A stretch of 64,000 nucleotides of DNA, taken from positions 1 to 64,000 of the forward strand of contig JAOUOD010000004.1 in assembly GCA_029880545.1 (NCBI GenBank), in the 5' to 3' direction. Positions 58,080-64,000 of this stretch are shown in pieces; within the stretch, counting starts at the first letter, position 1; each line of letters starts with the position of its first letter. The notes under the pieces were generated by a model. It made no database searches. It had not been told where the DNA came from and saw nothing but the letters and a program-made list of their open reading frames with translations. Position numbers and translations under genes: made by a program. The DNA is from Gammaproteobacteria bacterium. Its GTDB lineage: Bacteria; Pseudomonadota; Gammaproteobacteria; Acidiferrobacterales; SZUA-150.

Positions 58080-58613
58080 CCGCGGTCTTCCTGTAAGCGC
58101 CGGGAACGTTGTGCCGCGTTGACAGGCTCCGGGATTTTCCTTAACTTGGCCTGTAAGAAAAAGTCTTTTTGGAATTGTCAGTGCAGTTGTTGCATACTTT
58201 GCCAACGATTTTGATTTGCCAAAGACAGTATCCGGCGGAGCGGGTCACAGGAGACTTGCTCCAATAAATAACCCGGAAATAACATTACTACAATTATTCC
58301 TGCGCGACTCGGTAGCAATAAAAATTATATTAACTGTTGCTATAGCCCAGGGTGTACACGTGCAAACCGAAGACCTGCCCGAAAGAGGCGCGGAGCTTCG
58401 TGTATTGCACCTGCAATAGAACACTCCTGTTCATGGCACCTTGTAGGGTTTGAAATCCGGTTCGGTCTGCTGAATTTGATGAACCGGATGCAGCACTATT
58501 GTGGAAACTGAAAGTGCCGGATTGTTTTATGCTGATTAAATCAGGATTCAAAAATACGCGAGCGGCAAGACTGCCTGCGCCTTTCGGCGTCGCGGTCCGG
58601 GAGTGACAGCGTA
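58080..58613. other. 534-bp intergenic region ahead of the STAND-BTAD regulator
   Basis: No gene is supported. A 9-bp inverted repeat ATCCGGTTC (58455-58463)/GAACCGGAT (58481-58489) with a 17-base spacer is a possible operator. A TTGACA occurs at about 58119 but lacks a good -10 partner. Confidence 0.4.
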
Positions 58614-61600
58614 ATGTCATCGGTAAAGCTCGCCAAGTTAACTGCGCCTGCGCCAAAGCTGGTCAGCGAACGCAAGCGTTTGTTCGCGCAACTCGATGCT
58701 TCGAGGGATAAACCGGTCGTCTGGTTGTCCGCTGCAGGGGGATCCGGCAAGACCACGTTAATCTCAACCTACCTGCGGGCCAAGCGGTTTTCGCCGTTGT
58801 GGTACAAGATTGATGAGGGTGACGCGGATATCGCATCGTTTTTCAAGTACATGACACTGCTTGCCACCGCGAACCTGACCAGGGGTGAAGTCGACTTGCC
58901 GCAATTCCGGCCGGAATACCTGGAAGGCCTGAATGCTTTTGCCAGAAATTTCTTTCGCCAGTTTTTCGAACAGATTTCTGCACGCGGAGTGCTGGTGCTG
59001 GATAATTTCCAGGAAGCAGGAGCGGATTCGTCAATCATCGGGTTATTGCCGGTAATGGTTGAAGAACTGCCACCGGGCAGGCAGATTGTCGTTGTCAGTC
59101 GTCATGATCCGCCGGAAAGCCTGTCGCGACTTATGCTCGCCGGAGAAGTTGAGCTTGTTAATCGCGATGCATTGCGTCTTACCGATGACGAGTGTGCCGA
59201 GATTATTCGATTGCGCTGTACGCGACAAACCGCGACACAGGAACAGGTGCGGGCGGTGAACCAGGCATCCAATGGCTGGATGGCCGGCCTCATTCTTCGC
59301 ATTGAAAACTGTAACGCCGGGGGCCTGCTTGAAAATATTGACTCCTATCCTTCCCGCAAGGCCGTGTTTGAATATTTCAACGGCGAGATCTTTGATCGTC
59401 TTGAGCCGGCTGAACAGGAGTTGCTGCTGGCAGTTGCCTATCTTCCGGCAATTACTGTTGAATCAGCGAGACATCTTTCGAGCAACCCGGCAGCCGGGCA
59501 GTTGCTGAGTGGTCTTGCCGAGCGCAACTACTTTACCGTTGAGAGCAGCGATTACTCTCCTGTCTTCGAGCTTCACCCGTTGTTTCAGCAATTCCTGCGT
59601 GATCGACTTGAGCAGGATGTAGGCCAGGCGAGCGTGTTGCGCCTGATCGCACGATCCGCGGAGGTATTGCAACGACAAGGTATGGTCGAAGCGGCCATAG
59701 AACTGATGATCAAGGCAGGTCAATGGCATGCCGCTGTACTGATGATTGGCGAGCAGGCGGAAGAAATGCTGTCTGAGGGGCGTGGATTGACCGTGGTTCG
59801 TTGGCTGGAAAGCATCCCGGAGGACATCCGTACCGAATCTGCGGATCTGAATTACTGGCTGGGTCTCGCCAAAACACCCTACGACCCGGCCTCGGCAAGA
59901 GAGTTATTGTCGCGTTCCTACGAGCAGTATCGGCCGACAGCCAATGTCCGTCGAAAGATTGAAATCTGGCGCTCGGTAATTTACTGCTATTTGCGTGAAC
60001 GAAAGGATTACAGCCCGCTGGATGACTGGATTCAGGATGCCGTTGCCTACATGGAGCCCGGGTTCACCTTTCCTGACCAGCAAAGCAGTGATAACTTTGC
60101 CTGCGCCATTCTTGTCGCCCTGGCCTATCGTCAACCGGGTCATCCGGATATGGAGCGTTGGCTGGATCGGGCTGAAGAAGTGGTGATTCATGGTGAAGAC
60201 GACCATATGAGGTTTATGGTCGGTTCTAACATACTTTTATACCATGCCTGGTATGGCGCGGAGCTGGCCAGGGCGGAAGCGGTGTTCAATGCTCTCGAAT
60301 CACGCATCAATTCCGGTAAGGTTCTGCCACAACATTATCTTCACTGGTATGCGCTGGCGCCCACGTATCTGTGGATGTTGGCCCAGGTTGAGCATACATC
60401 GGATATGGTTGCCAAAGGGTTTGACTACGCTGACAGGACCGGTATTCATTTTCGTGATGGTCAGCTGTTGACCCAGCATGTTTACGCGGCTATTTCGCGC
60501 AAGGATTTCGTTGAGATTGATCGGGGCCTGGCGCGATTACAGGAGCGTTTGCAGCCTGGCCACCACTGGAGCTATTACGAGTACTATCACCTGAAAACCT
60601 GGGGTGCAGTGCTGCGGGGCGATGTTAACAATGCGGCAAAACTTGTGACCATTGCTGATGAAAATCTCTATGCCAGTGGCAACCGGTTTTTTTATATGCC
60701 ACACCAGATGCTGCGCGCCTATGTTTATTATCGTCAGGGTAATACGGACAAGGCATATGAACTGGCCGATGCGGTTTACAGTGAGGCCAGCGAGATCAAT
60801 GCCGGGGCGATTATATACAAGGCGTTGCTGATGAAGTACCGCATACACAATGTGCGATCGGAAAACGAGATCGGTAAAGGCCTGCTTGCTGAAATGTTGC
60901 GCATCGCCAGTCGTGCCAATATTCGTAACCATATCGAGTGGGACAACGCCGAAATGGCATCGATATATGCCGAAGCATTGAGCCTGGATGTGGAGACTGA
61001 CTATGCTGTCTCCATGATCCGTCAGCGTGGCTTGTCGGTACCGGAAGACCGACCAGTACCCGGGAACTGGCCATTTGCCATACGCCTTCATGCCCTCGGA
61101 ACATTCTCCCTGGAAATTGATGACAAACCGGTAACCGTTTCCGGCAGCGGTCAGAAGAAACCCATGCAGATACTCAAGGCATTCATCGGTTTCGGCCGCA
61201 AAGCCATCGCCGTGGAATCCCTGGTGTCGACATTGTGGCCTGATGCTGAAGGTGACGCCGGAATGAAAGTATTTCATACGACACTGCACCGGTTGAGAAA
61301 GTTGCTGGGTTATGATGATGCGCTGGTGTTGGCCAACGGCCAGCTGACGATGGATCCAAGGTTCTGGTGGATTGATGCCGATGTGCTTGAGCGTGAAATT
61401 GAAACATTAGCCCGGTTGTTGCGTACCGCACCCCAGGACAATGATGGCGCCGGAATCATGTCGTCGACGAGAATTATTGCCGAGCTCTACAAGGGAGACC
61501 TGCTGGCCCACGACGCTGACGCATTCTGGGCGTTGCCGCTGCAGACCCGATTGCGCAAACGGGCACTGTCGGCGATGCAGCAAGGTATCGCCCGTCTTGG

Positions 61601-61829
61601 TGAGCTGGGTTTATGGGACGCAGTTGAGCAGGTCTGCGAGTACGCGCTTGAAATCGATCCGGTGGCCGAGGTGTTTCACCGGGAATTGATGACTGCCCAT
61701 ATTGCCCGGGGTCAGCAGGCCGAGGCGATTCGCCAGTACCAGCAGTGCCGGGCCATGCTATCCCGAATCCTGAAAACCACGCCCGGCCCGGAGACCGTAT
61801 CGTTGTACAAGACCATTGCGCCTGAGTAG
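58614..61829 (+). CDS. STAND ATPase-TPR-BTAD transcriptional regulator
   Basis: 1071 residues. N-terminal MalT-like NTPase (about 1-330): Walker A AAGGSGKTTL near 42-48, sensor/Walker B region GVLVLDNFQE, and the winged-helix segment FELHPLFQQFLRDRL. A long helical repeat region (about 340-800) resembles TPRs. The C-terminus has an OmpR/SARP-type winged helix (about 822-905; IRLHALGTFSLEIDDKPVTV, LVSTLWPDAEGDAGMKVFHTTLHRLRKLLG) and a BTAD helical domain (about 958-1067). DNA binding is thus C-terminal, where MalT has a LuxR-type domain. Such proteins switch on when a ligand permits ATP-driven assembly. The ligand is unknown; a gene for a small secreted peptide follows. Confidence 0.85.
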   Translation: MSSVKLAKLTAPAPKLVSERKRLFAQLDASRDKPVVWLSAAGGSGKTTLISTYLRAKRFSPLWYKIDEGDADIASFFKYMTLLATANLTRGEVDLPQFRPEYLEGLNAFARNFFRQFFEQISARGVLVLDNFQEAGADSSIIGLLPVMVEELPPGRQIVVVSRHDPPESLSRLMLAGEVELVNRDALRLTDDECAEIIRLRCTRQTATQEQVRAVNQASNGWMAGLILRIENCNAGGLLENIDSYPSRKAVFEYFNGEIFDRLEPAEQELLLAVAYLPAITVESARHLSSNPAAGQLLSGLAERNYFTVESSDYSPVFELHPLFQQFLRDRLEQDVGQASVLRLIARSAEVLQRQGMVEAAIELMIKAGQWHAAVLMIGEQAEEMLSEGRGLTVVRWLESIPEDIRTESADLNYWLGLAKTPYDPASARELLSRSYEQYRPTANVRRKIEIWRSVIYCYLRERKDYSPLDDWIQDAVAYMEPGFTFPDQQSSDNFACAILVALAYRQPGHPDMERWLDRAEEVVIHGEDDHMRFMVGSNILLYHAWYGAELARAEAVFNALESRINSGKVLPQHYLHWYALAPTYLWMLAQVEHTSDMVAKGFDYADRTGIHFRDGQLLTQHVYAAISRKDFVEIDRGLARLQERLQPGHHWSYYEYYHLKTWGAVLRGDVNNAAKLVTIADENLYASGNRFFYMPHQMLRAYVYYRQGNTDKAYELADAVYSEASEINAGAIIYKALLMKYRIHNVRSENEIGKGLLAEMLRIASRANIRNHIEWDNAEMASIYAEALSLDVETDYAVSMIRQRGLSVPEDRPVPGNWPFAIRLHALGTFSLEIDDKPVTVSGSGQKKPMQILKAFIGFGRKAIAVESLVSTLWPDAEGDAGMKVFHTTLHRLRKLLGYDDALVLANGQLTMDPRFWWIDADVLEREIETLARLLRTAPQDNDGAGIMSSTRIIAELYKGDLLAHDADAFWALPLQTRLRKRALSAMQQGIARLGELGLWDAVEQVCEYALEIDPVAEVFHRELMTAHIARGQQAEAIRQYQQCRAMLSRILKTTPGPETVSLYKTIAPE

Positions 61830-62150
61830 GTCGGTCATCGAAAAATAGACCATTCGTTTGTCCGGGCAGGCAATTAACTCTACGCCCTATAACCCTGATC
61901 CATGCTGCAGGGTTACCCCAATCATCCCCAATCACACTCCCAAGTGACTGTTTATTAAGCATAAGTCTATTTGTAAGAGCTTTGTAATGCGTCCAATTTA
62001 CAGTTGGCCCCGGTTGAGCAGCCCATGCGGTGAATCTGCTCACCGCAAAAATAAGTCCCGCGTGGAGAGTGGTCGGGACAGACAAGAATTCGTGACGAGG
62101 ATCTGTGAAATCCAAACCTCAGTTAACGCAATATAGTGAAAGGGTGTGTA
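61830..62150. other. 321-bp intergenic region ahead of the small peptide gene
   Basis: No gene is supported. It is AT-rich around 61940-61990, where the promoter of the 62151 peptide gene may lie; no clear -35/-10 pair or terminator for the regulator could be fixed. Confidence 0.35.
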
Positions 62151-62294
62151 ATGAAACTGTTCAAATCAATGTTTATCCTGATGATGTTTGCCGTGTCCGC
62201 TGGCTTAACCCACATGGCGTCTGCGAATGCTGACACCGAGGCCCAGGCCTTGTTTTTCGTGCCAGCTGATTCCGATTGCGGTGCTGAAGACTGA
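62151..62294 (+). CDS. 47-residue secreted peptide precursor
   Basis: ATG 62151 (ribosome site AAAGGG at 62140-62145) opens a 47-codon frame ending TGA 62294. The first 27 residues are a clear signal peptide (MKLFKSMFILMMFAVSAGLT, then HMASANA). The predicted mature part is 20 residues, acidic, with one Cys: DTEAQALFFVPADSDCGAED. A strong terminator follows at 62370. Clean start, signal, stop and terminator argue that it is a real gene. It sits downstream of a large ligand-type regulator, so a signalling or regulated surface peptide is possible; no family is recognised. Confidence 0.6.
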   Translation: MKLFKSMFILMMFAVSAGLTHMASANADTEAQALFFVPADSDCGAED

Positions 62295-62369
62295 AAACCG
62301 CGCGCCGGCTATTCGAACGAGTATCACGGTAGTACACGCGCTGTTGGCGTGGTGTACATTTCTCTTCCT

Positions 62370-62394
62370 GGGGCTTTCGAAGCCCCATTTTTTT
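62370..62394 (+). terminator. Intrinsic terminator after the peptide gene
   Basis: GGGGCTT (62370-62376), loop TCG, AAGCCCC (62380-62386), then A and seven Ts. Its tail touches the stop codon of the convergent globin gene. Confidence 0.92.
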
Positions 62395-62809
62395 ACTTGC
62401 TGTAGCCTGACACCATTTCCTTGATTGCCGGCATAACCACTTCTTGCCAGTCTTCGCGAAGTTGCTCCGTGAACTCGGGATCGCATTCGGAAACGGTTTT
62501 CACCAGCGAGTCGATCCAGCTCGCATAAAGTGCCGGGGGAATATTGAGATTTTCTTTGCCATGGCTGGTCTTGAGCCGGGCAACGGCATGGTTTGCCATG
62601 GCATTGCTGCCTGTCGCATAGTTTAGAACCGTTCCAAGGCCGTGGCGCAGCAGCTCCTTTTGTTTTTTGAAATCTGTTTTGGCGAAACGTTTCGGGACCT
62701 CGTCGTTGCTGGCGAGAAAGATTTCATAAAAACGGTCAAAGAACCTGTCTCCCAGCAGGCAGCGACCAAAACTGTTATGCACCCTGGCGACGGTTGATTT
62801 CTCTACCAT
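62393..62809 (-). CDS. Single-domain globin
   Basis: 138 residues with a globin fold: FYEIFLASNDEVPKRFAKTDFKKQKELLRHGLGTVLNYA (B to E helices), the proximal His in ARLKTSHGKENLNIPPALYASWIDSLV (F-G), and a G-H segment DPEFTEQLREDWQEVVMPAIKEM. No reductase or signalling domain is fused. Such globins bind O2, NO or sulfide and may serve in NO detoxification or sensing. It is convergent with the peptide gene and shares its terminator region. Confidence 0.82.
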   Translation of the reverse strand: MVEKSTVARVHNSFGRCLLGDRFFDRFYEIFLASNDEVPKRFAKTDFKKQKELLRHGLGTVLNYATGSNAMANHAVARLKTSHGKENLNIPPALYASWIDSLVKTVSECDPEFTEQLREDWQEVVMPAIKEMVSGYSK

Positions 62810-63006
62810 GAATAGTCACCTCAAATCGTTAATGTTCGTTATCTGCCCGGGTATTGCGGGTCCAGGCAGGTCAGAGGAGTCGCGTGTTGTTATTCTTTTG
62901 GCAGGTAAATTGTTCCTGCATCACAAGCATAGCAGGAATAACCCGGAACGAAAGGAAGGGAAAAGAGTGCACCCCGGCCCGATCCCGGGCCAGGGTGTGA
63001 ATGAAG

Positions 63007-64000
63007 TTATTTCTGTTTGCCAGGGTCGACCTGGAAGTAAATAAGCGGGATGACAAACAGTGTCAGCACGGTGGAGGCAATGGTGCCAAATATCAGCGAT
63101 ACCGCCAGGCCACCAAATACCGGGTCGACAATAATCACCAGTGTGCCCAGGACAATCGCCATGGCCGTAAGCATGATCGGCCGTAACCGGGTCTGGCCGG
63201 CCTTCAACACGGCCTCCTGTACTGTGTGCCCGCTGCGCTGGTACTCGAGTATGAAGTCAATTAACAGCAGTGAGTTGCGCACAACAATACCGGCCAGGGC
63301 GATAACACCGATCATCGATGTGGCGGTGAAGTATTGACCCATAATGGTATGACCCGGCAGTACGCCGATGATGGTCAACGGAATTGCGCCCATTACAATC
63401 AGCGGGATCCCGAATGACCGGTAGTAGCCAACCAGCACAAGGTAAATCAGGATAATGGCGACACCAAAGGCCGAGCCCAGGTCGCGGAACACGTCCAGTG
63501 TCAGGCGCATTTCACCATCCCAGCGCAGGCTGTAGCCAAGAGCATCTGGCTTGGACATAAAGTATTGCTTGAGTTGAACGTCACCGGGCAGTTTGTGTTC
63601 ACCCAGGTATTGCCACATCTTCAATACTGCATAGACCTGGCTGGTGGAACCCAGTTCGCCGGTAACGTAAACAACTGGCCGCTGATCCTTGTGCAGAATG
63701 GTCTTTTCTTCCTGCTGGGTACGGATCTCGGCAATGTCGGTCAATAATACCTGCCGCCCCTGCGGGTTGTTGAAAAAGATCTGTTTCAGGTCCGCGGCCT
63801 GGGTGCGGTCAGCAACGGGAATGCGGAACTCGATGGGAACCGGCTCCTTTTCGAATTCCATGCGCAGGCTGCCGGCCTTGTAACCGGCCAGGAAAGCATG
63901 CAGGGATTCGGCTACCTGGGCCGGGGCGATACCGGCGAGCAGGGCCTTTTCCCGGTTGACGACGATTCGGTAACGCTGGCTGTCATCATCCAGGCTGTCG
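63007..64000 (-). CDS. RND efflux permease, C-terminal part (gene cut by window edge)
   Basis: The frame is open to the right edge, giving about 330 C-terminal residues of a protein normally about 1000-1050 long. It shows the periplasmic porter end (RYRIVVNREKALLAGIAPAQVAESL, VPIEFRIPVADR, VLLTDIAEI) and the last six membrane helices, with IALAGIVVRNSLLLIDFI, RLRPIMLTAMAIVLGTLVII and VFGGLAVSLIFGTIASTVLTLFVIPLIYF. It belongs to the proton-driven AcrB/HAE-type superfamily; the C-terminus is short and charged. The substrate cannot be told. The periplasmic adaptor gene, if present, lies outside the window. Confidence 0.9.
   Translation of the reverse strand, partial: DSLDDDSQRYRIVVNREKALLAGIAPAQVAESLHAFLAGYKAGSLRMEFEKEPVPIEFRIPVADRTQAADLKQIFFNNPQGRQVLLTDIAEIRTQQEEKTILHKDQRPVVYVTGELGSTSQVYAVLKMWQYLGEHKLPGDVQLKQYFMSKPDALGYSLRWDGEMRLTLDVFRDLGSAFGVAIILIYLVLVGYYRSFGIPLIVMGAIPLTIIGVLPGHTIMGQYFTATSMIGVIALAGIVVRNSLLLIDFILEYQRSGHTVQEAVLKAGQTRLRPIMLTAMAIVLGTLVIIVDPVFGGLAVSLIFGTIASTVLTLFVIPLIYFQVDPGKQK

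Overview
The window looks like chromosomal DNA of a free-living gammaproteobacterium. Three conserved gene orders support this: pilMNOPQ-aroK-aroB-dgt-gltB-gltD-hemE with mrcA divergent from pilM; comM-ubiK close to glnK-amtB; and a yhaK/yhaJ/yqjF/yqjG-like cluster. I cannot name the genus from sequence alone. No prophage, CRISPR array, rRNA operon or large genomic island is visible. Mobile DNA is limited to a REP-associated tyrosine transposase near the left end, repeats beside a tRNA, and an IS or MITE remnant near 11.5 kb.

Layout. 1-1.75 kb: gene fragments, a RAYT transposase between perfect inverted repeats, a hairpin-rich repeat block and tRNA-Arg(CCG). 1.9-8.3 kb: cytochrome c5, comM, ubiK, two TorF-like outer-membrane proteins, glnK and amtB, with a sigma-54/NtrC-type control region ahead of the second torF, then a CDGSH protein. 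8.4-11.3 kb: divergent speE and speA (polyamines). 11.3-12.4 kb: non-coding repeats. 12.4-15.7 kb: a PhnD-like lipoprotein and a hybrid histidine kinase. 15.8-19.7 kb: SPOR protein, argS, an orphan lipoprotein and a conserved hypothetical. 19.7-37.8 kb: mrcA, type IV pilus secretin operon, shikimate genes, dGTPase, glutamate synthase and hemE. 38.2-43.6 kb: an Omp85-like barrel, two adjacent degenerate GGDEF proteins and a GT2-DUF218 fusion. 43.6-49.7 kb: chalcone isomerase-like protein, a small membrane protein, a degenerate ferredoxin-reductase, a NodIJ-like ABC exporter, sfsA, an Rrf2 regulator and fructosamine kinase. 49.9-58.1 kb: a GGDEF-EAL protein, the quinone/redox cluster with its LysR regulator, and priA. 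58.6-64 kb: a STAND-BTAD regulator, a 47-residue secreted peptide gene, a globin, and the C-terminal part of an RND pump cut by the window edge.

Shared themes. Nitrogen assimilation is prominent (amtB, glnK, NtrC/sigma-54 signals, gltBD). Cell-surface and c-di-GMP functions are also prominent: pilus, PBP1A, Omp85-like barrel, two GGDEF proteins that keep an allosteric I-site but have lost the catalytic motif, and one apparently intact GGDEF-EAL protein. The least explained parts are the degenerate GGDEF pair, the regulator-peptide pair at 58.6-62.3 kb, the oxidoreductase that keeps its 2Fe-2S cysteines but lacks recognisable flavin and nucleotide motifs, and the structured repeat block next to the RAYT gene.
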